This document shows positions 51,970 through 59,576 of a DNA stretch of 64,000 nucleotides, piece after piece. The DNA is from CBDESM01 sp965205165. GTDB taxonomy: Bacteria > Chloroflexota > Dehalococcoidia > Bin125. The DNA lies in the NCBI GenBank assembly GCA_965205165.1, contig OZ242037.1, positions 2,356,001 to 2,420,000 on the forward strand, given 5' to 3'. Under the pieces are notes generated by a model. That model was given only the letters and a program-made list of their open reading frames with translations, did not search any database and was not told the DNA's origin. How positions within the stretch are numbered: position 1 is the stretch's first letter; each line of letters starts with the position of its first letter. Made by a program: the position numbers and the translations under genes.

Positions 51970-52773
51970 ATGGATGCAGCCGCGGCCATCGGCGCGTGGG
52001 CGGGGCAGAAGCGGTACGCGAAGCCGCTGCGGATGCGGCGAGTGCTCGGCGGCGCGCTGATCGCCCTCGTCCTGTTCGCCGTCGCCCTCGGCATAATCGG
52101 AGCCGTGTTCGCCGCGGTGCAGCTGGCGGATGAGAGTCCGATCGGGTTCGCGCCCGACGAGTTCGGCATTTTCGCGGATGGCATCGTCCCGCTCATGCTC
52201 GAAATCGCGATCTTCGCGTCGATGACGCTTGCGTTCGTGCTGTTCCCGCGCTGGCTGCTGAAGGAGCGCGGGGTCGGGTACTTGATGAAGCTGCGACGAC
52301 CGGATCGGCGCGACGCCCGGCTGGCGCTCCTCGCGGTCGCGCTGATGGCCGCGGTGCTCGCCGCTTACGAGGCGATCGTCTCCGCCGCCGGCGTCGACGC
52401 ATTGATCTGGCTGGCGGGCTGGCCCGGGCCGGGGCCGCGATCTGTCGACGTTGTCAGCGTCGTCGGCTTCGCTTTGCTCGCAGTGATCGCCGCGCCGCTG
52501 ATCGAGGAGGCGTTCTTCCGCGGCTTCTTGTTCGGCGGGATGCGCCGGGCGGGGGGCGGTCGCTGGGTCCTGCCGGCTGCGCTCTTGACCAGCGCGGCCC
52601 TGTTCGCCGCCGCGCACATCGTCGCCGCCCGGATGATCCCGCTCGCGATCCACGCCGTCGTGCTGGCCGCGCTCTACATGCGGACCCGCAACCTGACCGC
52701 GCCGACGCTGGCGCACGGCCTCTGGAACGCCGGCGCGGTCACCGCGCCCTGGCTGTATTGGGCGGCGACGTGA
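51970..52773 (+). CDS. CPBP-family intramembrane protease-like protein (first)
   Basis: 267 residues, ATG 51970. About six membrane segments: ALIALVLFAVALGIIGAVF, IAIFASMTLAFVLF, LALLAVALMAAVLAAYEA, VVGFALLAVIAA and more. CPBP (Abi/CaaX protease) motifs: PLIEEAFFRGFLFGG (EExxxR), FAAAHIVA (His) and HGLWNAGAV (HxxxN). Family members cleave in the membrane or act in bacteriocin immunity and protein processing. Its stop overlaps the next gene (GTGA). Its position between trpB and trpA is unusual. Confidence 0.88.
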   Translation: MDAAAAIGAWAGQKRYAKPLRMRRVLGGALIALVLFAVALGIIGAVFAAVQLADESPIGFAPDEFGIFADGIVPLMLEIAIFASMTLAFVLFPRWLLKERGVGYLMKLRRPDRRDARLALLAVALMAAVLAAYEAIVSAAGVDALIWLAGWPGPGPRSVDVVSVVGFALLAVIAAPLIEEAFFRGFLFGGMRRAGGGRWVLPAALLTSAALFAAAHIVAARMIPLAIHAVVLAALYMRTRNLTAPTLAHGLWNAGAVTAPWLYWAAT

Positions 52774-53477
52774 ACCGGCCGGAGGCGGGGCTGACGCGCA
52801 CCTACGTCCTAGCCGGCACGGCGGCGTCGATCGCGGTCTATGTGCTGGTGCTGGCCGCCGGGTTGATCATCGCCGCGGGCGCTGCCGACGAGGGCGATGA
52901 ACTGGAAGGCGCGTTCCGCATGGCGGCGACCATCGCGGCCTCGGCCATCGGCTTCGGACTCGTACCTTGGCTGATGCTGCGGATGCGCGGCGCGACGGAC
53001 CTGCTCGGCCGGCCGCGGCCGACGATGCGCGACTGGGGCATCGGGACGCTCGGCTTCGCCGCCGCGCTCGTCGCGGTCTACGCCTACGTCGGGATCGTCC
53101 GCGCCTTGGGCTTGGAATCGCTGGAGCCGGTTTCGACGATCTCCGATGATTCCTTCTACGAGCACGTTTCGGTCGTGGTGCTGCTGGGCATCTCGGCGGT
53201 CTTGGTCGCGCCGATCATGGAAGAGGTCTTCTTCCGCGGCTTCCTGGTCGGAGCGCTGTCCCGCGCTTGGTCCGCGCCGATCGCGCTGCTCGGCTCCTCG
53301 GCGGTGTTCGCGGCGCTGCACTTCGACGTCGGCAGCATGATCCCGTTCGCGCTGATCGGGCTGGTGTTCGGCGCGCTGTACTTGCGGACGAAGAGCGTCG
53401 CCGCGCCGGTGATCGCGCACCTCGGCTTCAACGTGGTGGGATACTTCGGGTCGCTGATCAACCAGGGGGTGCTGTGA
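52770..53477 (+). CDS. CPBP-family intramembrane protease-like protein (second)
   Basis: 235 residues from GTG 52770 (GTGA overlap; a TTG at 52758 is an alternative). Six or so membrane segments. Motifs: PIMEEVFFRGFLVG (EExxxR), FAALHFDVGS (His) and IAHLGFNVVGYF (HxxxN). Same fold as the preceding gene but diverged, so an old duplicate or a heteromeric pair. Its stop overlaps trpA (GTGA). Confidence 0.88.
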   Translation: MNRPEAGLTRTYVLAGTAASIAVYVLVLAAGLIIAAGAADEGDELEGAFRMAATIAASAIGFGLVPWLMLRMRGATDLLGRPRPTMRDWGIGTLGFAAALVAVYAYVGIVRALGLESLEPVSTISDDSFYEHVSVVVLLGISAVLVAPIMEEVFFRGFLVGALSRAWSAPIALLGSSAVFAALHFDVGSMIPFALIGLVFGALYLRTKSVAAPVIAHLGFNVVGYFGSLINQGVL

Positions 53478-54313
53478 ACCGCTACGAAGCCGCATTCGCC
53501 GCAGCCGACGGGCCGCTGGTGTTCCCCTACCTCACGGCCGGTTATCCGACGGCGGGCGAGAGCTCCGAGTTGGCGCTGGCGGCGCTGGCCGGCGGCGCGG
53601 CCGGCTTGGAGATCGGCGTCCCCTTCTCCGATCCGCTCGCGGACGGCCCGGTGATCCAAGCCGCCAACACGGCCGCCCTCGCCGCCGGCGCGACGGTCGG
53701 CACCGCGCTGGACATGGCCCGCGCCGTGCGCGAGTCGGGCTCGGACGCGCCGATCACGATGATGGGCTACCTCAACCCGCTGCTGGCTTGGGGGCGCGCC
53801 GAGGCCGTCAATGCCGGAGCGCCGGGCGACTCGGTCGGCGAACGGCTCGAACCTATCGCCAGGGCCGCGGCGCGCGCGGGCGCGGACGGGATGATCCTGG
53901 TCGACTTGCCCGTCGAGGAATCCGATTCTGCGCGGGAGGTGCTGGCGGAACACGGGTTGTCGCTGATCTACCTGCTCGCGCCGACGAGCACGGCGGAGCG
54001 CATCCGCGCGGTGGCCGGGCGCGCCGCCGGGTTCATCTACCTGGTCAGCGTCACCGGCATCACCGGCGCGCGCGACCAAGTCGCGGCCGACCTCGCGGAG
54101 TTCGCCGCCCGCGTGCGGGCGCAGACGGACGCGCCGCTGGCCGTGGGCTTCGGCATTTCACGGCGCGAACACGTGGCCGCGGTCGGAGCGGTGGGCGAGG
54201 CTGCTATCATCGGTTCCGCGTTGACGAACGTCATCGCCTCCGCGCCCCCGGACGATCGGGCCGGCGCGGTGCAGCGCTTCCTCGAGGTGGTCACCGGCCG
54301 CCGGAGCGAGTAG
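53474..54313 (+). CDS. trpA: Tryptophan synthase alpha subunit
   Basis: 279 residues from GTG 53474, overlapping the CPBP stop; a much longer in-frame extension upstream lies inside the CPBP gene and is excluded. Barrel motifs: FPYLTAGYP, LEIGVPFSDPLADGPVIQ with the catalytic Glu and Asp, MMGYLNPLLAWG, MILVDLPVEE, FIYLVSVTGITGAR and AVGFGISRREHV. Cleaves indoleglycerol phosphate to indole for TrpB. Last gene of the tightly overlapping run; a 202 bp gap follows. Confidence 0.95.
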   Translation: MNRYEAAFAAADGPLVFPYLTAGYPTAGESSELALAALAGGAAGLEIGVPFSDPLADGPVIQAANTAALAAGATVGTALDMARAVRESGSDAPITMMGYLNPLLAWGRAEAVNAGAPGDSVGERLEPIARAAARAGADGMILVDLPVEESDSAREVLAEHGLSLIYLLAPTSTAERIRAVAGRAAGFIYLVSVTGITGARDQVAADLAEFAARVRAQTDAPLAVGFGISRREHVAAVGAVGEAAIIGSALTNVIASAPPDDRAGAVQRFLEVVTGRRSE

Positions 54314-54331
54314 TCGGAAGCACGCCCCGCA

Positions 54332-54442
54332 ATGAGCCACTTGAACGGCCTGCGCGCCCGGCGGAATTGCGGCGCGGCATGCGGGTATCCCGGCTATACC
54401 TCCGCGGCCGGCGTCTTTGGCGGCGGTCGCGCGGCCGCCTGA
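54332..54442 (+). CDS. Possible aromatic leader peptide (36 aa) before aroH
   Basis: ATG 54332 to TGA 54442, containing Tyr-Pro-Gly-Tyr and one Phe (GYPGYTSAAGVF), with weak GGAAG upstream. GCGGGCGGCCCT after it can pair with AGGGCggcgcCCGCCCGC at ~54475-54495, with a bulge, just before aroH. Tyr/Phe codons before chorismate mutase and DAHP synthase would suit attenuation, but three aromatics in 36 codons is near background. Confidence 0.22.
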   Translation: MSHLNGLRARRNCGAACGYPGYTSAAGVFGGGRAAA

Positions 54443-54515
54443 TCAGCGGGCGGCCCTCCATACCCACTCCGACGCGCAGGGCGGCGCCCGCCCGCGACGA
54501 CCACCCGGAAACGCG

Positions 54516-54917
54516 ATGTCCGAACCCGACGGCGAGTGGCGCTTGCGCGGCATCCGCGGCGCGACGACGGTCAACGCCAACACCCGCGACGCGATCCTCG
54601 ACGCCACCCGCGAGCTGCTCGCGGAGATGATCGCGCGCAACGGCATCGACGGGGACGACGTGGCATCGGCCTGGTTCACGACCACCGCGGACCTGAACGC
54701 CGAATTCCCGGCCGTGGTGGCGCGCCAAGCCTTCAACTGGACCTCCGCCGCGCTGATGTGCGGCCACGAGATGGACGTGCCGGGCGCGCTGCCCGCCTGC
54801 CTGCGCATCCTGCTGCACGTGAACACGCGGCGGCGGCAATCGGAGATCGAACACGTGTACCTGCGCGGGGCGATGGCGCTGCGCCCCGACCTCGCGCAGG
54901 ACGGCGACGGAAACTAG
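54516..54917 (+). CDS. aroH: Chorismate mutase, AroH type
   Basis: 133 residues from ATG 54516; the longer in-frame upstream stretch does not match the family. Monofunctional AroH fold: RLRGIRGATTVNANTRDAIL at the start (substrate Arg), ASAWFTTTADLNAEFPAVVAR, MCGHEMDVPGALPACLRILLHV and HVYLRGAMALRPDL. Converts chorismate to prephenate, the substrate of the TyrA encoded at the start of this cluster. 15 bp before the DAHP synthase gene, so the branch and entry enzymes are co-expressed. Confidence 0.93.
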   Translation: MSEPDGEWRLRGIRGATTVNANTRDAILDATRELLAEMIARNGIDGDDVASAWFTTTADLNAEFPAVVARQAFNWTSAALMCGHEMDVPGALPACLRILLHVNTRRRQSEIEHVYLRGAMALRPDLAQDGDGN

Positions 54918-54932
54918 AGAGCGAGGAACCCC

Positions 54933-55979
54933 ATGCTGCTCGTGATGAGAAGCGACGCCACGGACGAGGAGATCAAGGGCGTGCTGGATCGACTGAAGGA
55001 AGAGAACCTGGAAGGCCACCTGTCGACCGGGGAGAACCAGACCGTGATCGGCGCGGTCGGGCAGATATTGGACCCGGACATCCGCTCTGCAATGAGCCGC
55101 ATGTCCGGCGTCGAGGAGGTGATCCCGATCTCCAGCCCCTACAAGCTGACCGGGCGCACGTTCCAGGACGAGTCGACCGTGATCGAGGTGGGGGGCGTCA
55201 GGATCGGCGGCGGCTCGATGGTCGTGATGGCCGGCCCCTGCTCGATCGAGAATGAAGAGCACATGGTCTCGACCGCCGAGGCGGTCAAGGCGGCCGGCGC
55301 GCAGATCATCCGCGGCGGCGCCTTCAAGCCGCGCACCTCGCCCTACGCCTTCCGCGGGCTCGGCGAGGAGGGCCTCAAGCACCTCGCCGCCGCGCGCGAC
55401 GAGACCGGCCTGCCGGTGATCACCGAGGTGATGTCCGTCCGCGACGTCGAGCTCGTCGCCGGCTACGCCGACATCCTCCAGATCGGCGCGCGCAACATGC
55501 AGAACTTCAACCTGCTTGATGAAGTGGGCCTGACCCGCCAGCCGGTCATGCTCAAGCGCGGCCTGACCGCGACGATCGAAGAGTGGCTGCTCGCCGCCGA
55601 GTACATCATGGCCAAGGGCAACCGCGACGTGATTCTCTGCGAGCGCGGCATCCGAACCTACGAAACCGCCACCCGCAACACGCTCGACCTCTCCGCCGTC
55701 CCGGTCGTGCAGCGGCTCAGCCACCTCCCCGTCGTCAGCGACCCGTCGCATGGCACCGGCCACTGGTACCTGGTCGAGCCGATGGCGCGCGCCTCGATGG
55801 CCGTCGGCGCCGACGGCCTGATGGTCGAGGTGCATCCCTCGCCCGACCACGCGCTGTCGGACGGGCCGCAGTCGCTGACTTTCGACAACTTCGCGGAGTT
55901 GATGGGCTCACTGCGCACGATGGGCGAAGCGATCGGCCACCCGCTCGCGGCGCAGCCCCGAACCGCGGCGGCCGCCTAG
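54933..55979 (+). CDS. aroF: DAHP synthase, type I-beta with N-terminal regulatory domain
   Basis: 348 residues, ATG 54933 with GAGGAA upstream. Residues ~1-70 are a ferredoxin-like regulatory domain (MLLVMRSDATDEEIKGVLDRL). Catalytic barrel: MAGPCSIENEE (metal Cys), GGAFKPRTSPYAFRG, LQIGARNMQNF, LKRGLTATIEEWL, ILCERGIRTYET, VSDPSHGTGH (metal His) and MVEVHPSPDHALSDGPQSL. Condenses PEP with erythrose-4-phosphate as the first shikimate step. The N-terminal domain in this subfamily gives feedback by tyrosine or phenylalanine/chorismate products. Final plus-strand gene of the supercluster; converges with 55993-56673. Confidence 0.95.
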   Translation: MLLVMRSDATDEEIKGVLDRLKEENLEGHLSTGENQTVIGAVGQILDPDIRSAMSRMSGVEEVIPISSPYKLTGRTFQDESTVIEVGGVRIGGGSMVVMAGPCSIENEEHMVSTAEAVKAAGAQIIRGGAFKPRTSPYAFRGLGEEGLKHLAAARDETGLPVITEVMSVRDVELVAGYADILQIGARNMQNFNLLDEVGLTRQPVMLKRGLTATIEEWLLAAEYIMAKGNRDVILCERGIRTYETATRNTLDLSAVPVVQRLSHLPVVSDPSHGTGHWYLVEPMARASMAVGADGLMVEVHPSPDHALSDGPQSLTFDNFAELMGSLRTMGEAIGHPLAAQPRTAAAA

Positions 55980-55992
55980 CGCCGTCGCGGGC

Positions 55993-56673
55993 TCAGCCGG
56001 CCGGCCGGGGTTCGGCGTCCGGATCGTCCCCGGCGGCGTCCGCCTCGGGCTCCGTCGCCGCATCCTGCTCTGCGGCTGCCGAGCCGCCCGCCGTTTCCTG
56101 TCCGGCGAGGGCCGCGCCTTCGGCGCCGCGGGCGTCCAAGTCGCGCTGCGCTTCGGTCTGCTCGACCTTCGCACGCAGCGCGCCGGCGGCGCCGCCGATG
56201 GTCTCGTCGATGTTGGCGAGGTGCTCGCGCAGCCGCGTCAGGATTTCCAGCGAATAGCGGTCCGCTTCCAGCGCCTGCTCGACCGCGTCGGCGGAGGCGC
56301 GGCCGAGCAGGCCGGCCGCCTCTTCCTGCGCCCGTTCAGCGGTTTCGGCGGCCTGGGCGTTGGCCCGGTCGATGATCTCCGCGGCGCGCGCTTGGGCGGA
56401 GAGCAGGATTTCGTGCGAGCCCAGCCGCTGCTCCGCCTCCTCCTGCGCGCGCCGGCTGACGATCTCCGCCTCTTCCTGCGCCTGGCGCAGCAGCTGCTGG
56501 CGCTCTTCCAGCACCTGCTGCGCCTGCTCGACCGAGACGGGCGTGCGCGTCCGCAGCCGGTCGATCAGGTCCAGCATCTGCTCGCGGTCGACCACCCAGC
56601 CGCGGCCGAGCCGGCCCTTGTGCCCGCTCAGCACGGCCTCTTCCAGCTGATCGACGATTTCGATCAGGTCCAT
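55993..56673 (-). CDS. Coiled-coil protein, DivIVA/SepIVA-like
   Basis: 226 residues, ATG 56673. Short N-terminal segment (MDLIEIVDQLEEAV), a conserved basic patch with VVDREQMLDLIDRLRTR, then a long coiled coil at ~50-175 with repeated QAQEEAEIVSRRAQEEAEQR and RANAQAAETAERAQEEAAG, and an acidic Ala/Glu-rich tail. No membrane segment. From memory, mycobacterial SepIVA-type DivIVA proteins sit beside coaD/rsmD in the same way, which supports a role in cell division or growth zone organisation. Resemblance to ATP synthase b subunits is generic coiled coil. Last gene of a minus-strand run starting at htrA. Confidence 0.7.
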   Translation of the reverse strand: MDLIEIVDQLEEAVLSGHKGRLGRGWVVDREQMLDLIDRLRTRTPVSVEQAQQVLEERQQLLRQAQEEAEIVSRRAQEEAEQRLGSHEILLSAQARAAEIIDRANAQAAETAERAQEEAAGLLGRASADAVEQALEADRYSLEILTRLREHLANIDETIGGAAGALRAKVEQTEAQRDLDARGAEGAALAGQETAGGSAAAEQDAATEPEADAAGDDPDAEPRPAG

Positions 56674-56681
56674 CTCGCCGC

Positions 56682-57176
56682 CTATCGCGCCGGCGGCGGC
56701 ATCGGCTCGCCGAAGCGCTCGGCCAGCGCCGCCGCGACGTTGGGCGGCACCAAGTCCTCGACCGACTGCCTCAGCGAGGCCAGCTCGCGGATGCGGCTGG
56801 CCGAGATGAAGAGGTGCCGGTGCCCCGCCATCAGGAAGACCGACTCGATGTGCGGCGCCATCTTCTTGTTCATCAGCGCCATGTCGAACTCGGTCTCGAA
56901 CCCCGTCACCGCGCGGATCCCGCGCACTAGCACCTGCGCCCCCACCTCGTCCGCGTAGCGCACGACCAAGCCCTCGAACGCCGCCGCCCGCACGTTGGGG
57001 CAGTCCTTCGTCGCCCCGCGGATCAGTTCGAGCCGCTCTTCGACCGAGAACAACTGCTTCTCCCGTGCGTAGATCGCCATCACCACTTCGTCGAACATCC
57101 CGGCCGCGCGCTGCACGATGTCGAGATGGCCGTTGGTGATCGGGTCGAACCCGCCCGGATAGACGGCGATGGTCAT
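56682..57176 (-). CDS. coaD: Phosphopantetheine adenylyltransferase
   Basis: 164 residues from ATG 57176; ten upstream codons of open frame are not family-like. Nucleotidyltransferase motif YPGGFDPITNGHLDI (HxGH-type, here with NGH), YAREKQLFSVEERLELI, RGIRAVTGFETEFDMALMN, MAGHRHLFISASRIRELAS. Makes dephospho-CoA from 4'-phosphopantetheine. The GGFDP (usually GSFDP) change is mild. Located between rsmD and the coiled-coil gene; rsmD-coaD adjacency is common in bacteria. Confidence 0.95.
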   Translation of the reverse strand: MTIAVYPGGFDPITNGHLDIVQRAAGMFDEVVMAIYAREKQLFSVEERLELIRGATKDCPNVRAAAFEGLVVRYADEVGAQVLVRGIRAVTGFETEFDMALMNKKMAPHIESVFLMAGHRHLFISASRIRELASLRQSVEDLVPPNVAAALAERFGEPMPPPAR

Positions 57177-57202
57177 TGGCTGGCCTCCGCGGGTCCGCCC
57201 GA

Positions 57203-57772
57203 TCAACCGTCGGCGGCGAACGTGTCCACGACGCCCTCACCATAACGCCGCTGATCAATCCGCACTAGGCGGCCGATCCGCTCCGGCGGCGGCGCGCCTG
57301 TCCCGCCGCCCGCGGGCCTGCGCCAGACGACCAGCCCGCCCGCCGCGATCAGCCCTTCACCGCCGAGCCGCCGGGCCGCCGGCAGTGCGTCGACCCCGAA
57401 CGGCGGATCGAGGAACGCCAGCGACGCGCCGTCACGCAGCCGCCCGAATGCCCGCTCGACCGGCATCCGGTGGACCCGCGCCGCGCCCGTGAGATCCAGC
57501 GCCTCGAGGTTCCGCCGGATCACGCGGCAGGCCGCCCCGTCGCGCTCGACGAAATCGACCGCCTCCGCGCCGCGGCTGAGCGCCTCCAAGCCGAGGTATC
57601 CGGCCCCCGCGTACAGATCGAGCACCACCCCGGCGCAGGCCGCGGCGATCTCGACCCGATCGAACAGCGCCTTGCGCAGCGACGCGGTGGCCGGCCGCGA
57701 GGCCGGCGCGGGGCTCAGCAACGGCCGCCCGGCCAACCGCCCGCCGACGATCCGCGCCTGGCTGCGCGGCAC
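57203..57772 (-). CDS. rsmD: 16S rRNA (guanine966-N2)-methyltransferase RsmD
   Basis: 189 residues from GTG 57772. N-terminal RIVGGRLAGRPL, then SAM-binding DLYAGAGYLGLEALSRGA near 52-70, DFVERDGAACRVIRRNLEAL and the catalytic LAFLDPPFG. Methylates G966 of 16S rRNA in the small subunit. Motif I is AGAG rather than the usual AGSG. Four bp after the GH18-like gene, 26 bp before coaD. Confidence 0.9.
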   Translation of the reverse strand: MPRSQARIVGGRLAGRPLLSPAPASRPATASLRKALFDRVEIAAACAGVVLDLYAGAGYLGLEALSRGAEAVDFVERDGAACRVIRRNLEALDLTGAARVHRMPVERAFGRLRDGASLAFLDPPFGVDALPAARRLGGEGLIAAGGLVVWRRPAGGGTGAPPPERIGRLVRIDQRRYGEGVVDTFAADG

Positions 57773-57776
57773 CGGC

Positions 57777-59576
57777 TCAGCCGCCGACGTCGACCGTGAT
57801 GATCCGGCCGACGCGCACGTCGCCGTCGCTCACCACGATCCGCGCCTCGTAGCTGCCCGGCGCGCGCGGCAGTTGCCAGACCTGCCGACCGGCGCTCGCG
57901 GAGCCGGTCAGGATGCCCGATTCGACGCTGAAGACGGGCGTGAACAGTGCCGGATTCGGATGCCGCAGATCGGGGCTGCCGCGCTGGAAGAACGCAGACA
58001 CCGCGGGCCACAGGAACGCGGTCGCCGGGTCTGACGAGATGCTGCCGAGATGGACGCCGCCCAATCCGTGCTCGTGCACCGCCAGCAGCTTGAACGCGGC
58101 GCTGAAGCGGTTCTCGATCCAGACGCTCACCCGCCCGCCGTCGGCGTCCGGATAGGCGAACGAGGCCATCCGCGCCTCCGGGTCCCAGCGCAGCCCAGTG
58201 CCGGCGTTCCCGGTCAGCAGGCTGTCCGCCTGCAACGTCACGCTCGACGCCGCCGTGAACGGCCCCGGCTCGCGGATGCTCAGCGTGCTCGCGATCCGCA
58301 GCGCCTCCCGCTGCGGGATGCGCCCGAACCCCTCGGAACTCAGCACGATCGCGTCCGGCCGCAGCGCCAGCAGCACCCGCTGCGGGTCGATCCGTTCGAG
58401 CAGCGCGGGCAGCGAATCGGCCGCCGCCCGCTCGAACAGCCGCGGGTCCGCGGGCGGCTCCGCGATCACGAAGTCGGCCGCCGCGCCCAGCACGGCCAAG
58501 TCGTAGGCTCCCTCGCCGAACCCGCCGCCGCCGGCCGCCAGCGGCACGTGCACGCTGAGTCCGCGCTCGTCGCGGTGCAGGTTGTCCGCCAGCTCCGTGA
58601 TGAACGCGCTGAACTGCGCGCGCAGCGCCGGCGACACCCGCGAGTAGTTGATGTCCACCCCGTCGTAGCGCCCGCTCTGCACGGCGAAGTGGATCGCGCT
58701 CACGTGCTGCCGGCGCAGCTGCTCGTCGGCCAGGATGTCGTTGACCGTCTCCGTGTCCGACAGCCCGGCCGTCACCGCCGGCCAGATGCTCTGCACCGCG
58801 CCGGTCGCGGCCGGGGCGAACTGCCGCGCCACGTCGCGGCTGACGCCGCCCAGCAGCGATCCGTCGCCGCCGGGCGACCACGCCTCCGGGTTGGCGATCG
58901 TCAGCGACTCGGTGATCTGCGCCGCGGCCTGCTCCTCCCGCGGCAGGAAGCCCGAGACGATGCTGCTGAAGCGCGCCCGCCGCAGGATCGCGACGTTGTC
59001 CGGCGCGATCGTCAGCGCCACCCGCGCCGCCGCCCCGTCCGCGGCCAGCTCGACGTCGCCCAGCCGGTGCCATTCGCCGCCCGCCCACGTGTACGCGCCC
59101 AGGTTGCGGATGTCCCGCGTCGGCGCGGACAGCGCCAAGGTCAGCGTCACGCCGCCCTCGGCCGGGGGCGCCCGCAGGTCGTAGATCGGGCTGACCGGCA
59201 CGAGCTCGCGCGGCGTTTCCGGCAGGCCGGCCCGCAGGCTCACCGCGTACGGCTCGGGCGCTTCCGGCTCCTCGGCCACCGCGCCGCGTTCGATGACGCC
59301 CGGCTCGACGAACAGCACCACCAGCAGCCCGGCGAGGAGCCCCGCGAAGACGAGCGCCGCGACCGCGCCGAGCGGGATCCTGAAGCGGCGTGGAGGCGCC
59401 GGCGGCTCGGGCAGGGGCGGCCGAACCGCCGCCGTGGCGGGAGGCCCGCGGCCCGGGTCATCGGCGCGGGGCGGGCGCAGCCGCTCCCCGAACGGCCCCC
59501 GCTCCGCTGCGTCCGGCTCGGATTCGGGCGCGCCGATCAGGCGCGGCGGGCGCGGCTCGAACGGCTGCTCGCTCAT
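57777..59576 (-). CDS. Membrane-anchored GH18-fold protein with lost catalytic acid
   Basis: 599 residues, ATG 59576 overlapping the htrA-like stop (ATGA). Cytoplasmic Pro/Arg-rich N-terminus, one membrane helix at ~67-91 (IPLGAVAALVFAGLLAGLLVVLFV), then a large extracellular part. Residues ~280-480 resemble the glycoside hydrolase 18 / YaaH barrel: YDGVDINYSRVSP at 304-316 sits at the GH18 active strand, where the family has DGxDxDxE; here the acid is replaced by Ser and the middle Asp by Asn, so hydrolysis is unlikely. A C-terminal beta domain (~520-599) follows. Probably binds glycan or a partner at the envelope. Translationally coupled to the HtrA-like protease. Confidence 0.72.
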   Translation of the reverse strand: MSEQPFEPRPPRLIGAPESEPDAAERGPFGERLRPPRADDPGRGPPATAAVRPPLPEPPAPPRRFRIPLGAVAALVFAGLLAGLLVVLFVEPGVIERGAVAEEPEAPEPYAVSLRAGLPETPRELVPVSPIYDLRAPPAEGGVTLTLALSAPTRDIRNLGAYTWAGGEWHRLGDVELAADGAAARVALTIAPDNVAILRRARFSSIVSGFLPREEQAAAQITESLTIANPEAWSPGGDGSLLGGVSRDVARQFAPAATGAVQSIWPAVTAGLSDTETVNDILADEQLRRQHVSAIHFAVQSGRYDGVDINYSRVSPALRAQFSAFITELADNLHRDERGLSVHVPLAAGGGGFGEGAYDLAVLGAAADFVIAEPPADPRLFERAAADSLPALLERIDPQRVLLALRPDAIVLSSEGFGRIPQREALRIASTLSIREPGPFTAASSVTLQADSLLTGNAGTGLRWDPEARMASFAYPDADGGRVSVWIENRFSAAFKLLAVHEHGLGGVHLGSISSDPATAFLWPAVSAFFQRGSPDLRHPNPALFTPVFSVESGILTGSASAGRQVWQLPRAPGSYEARIVVSDGDVRVGRIITVDVGG

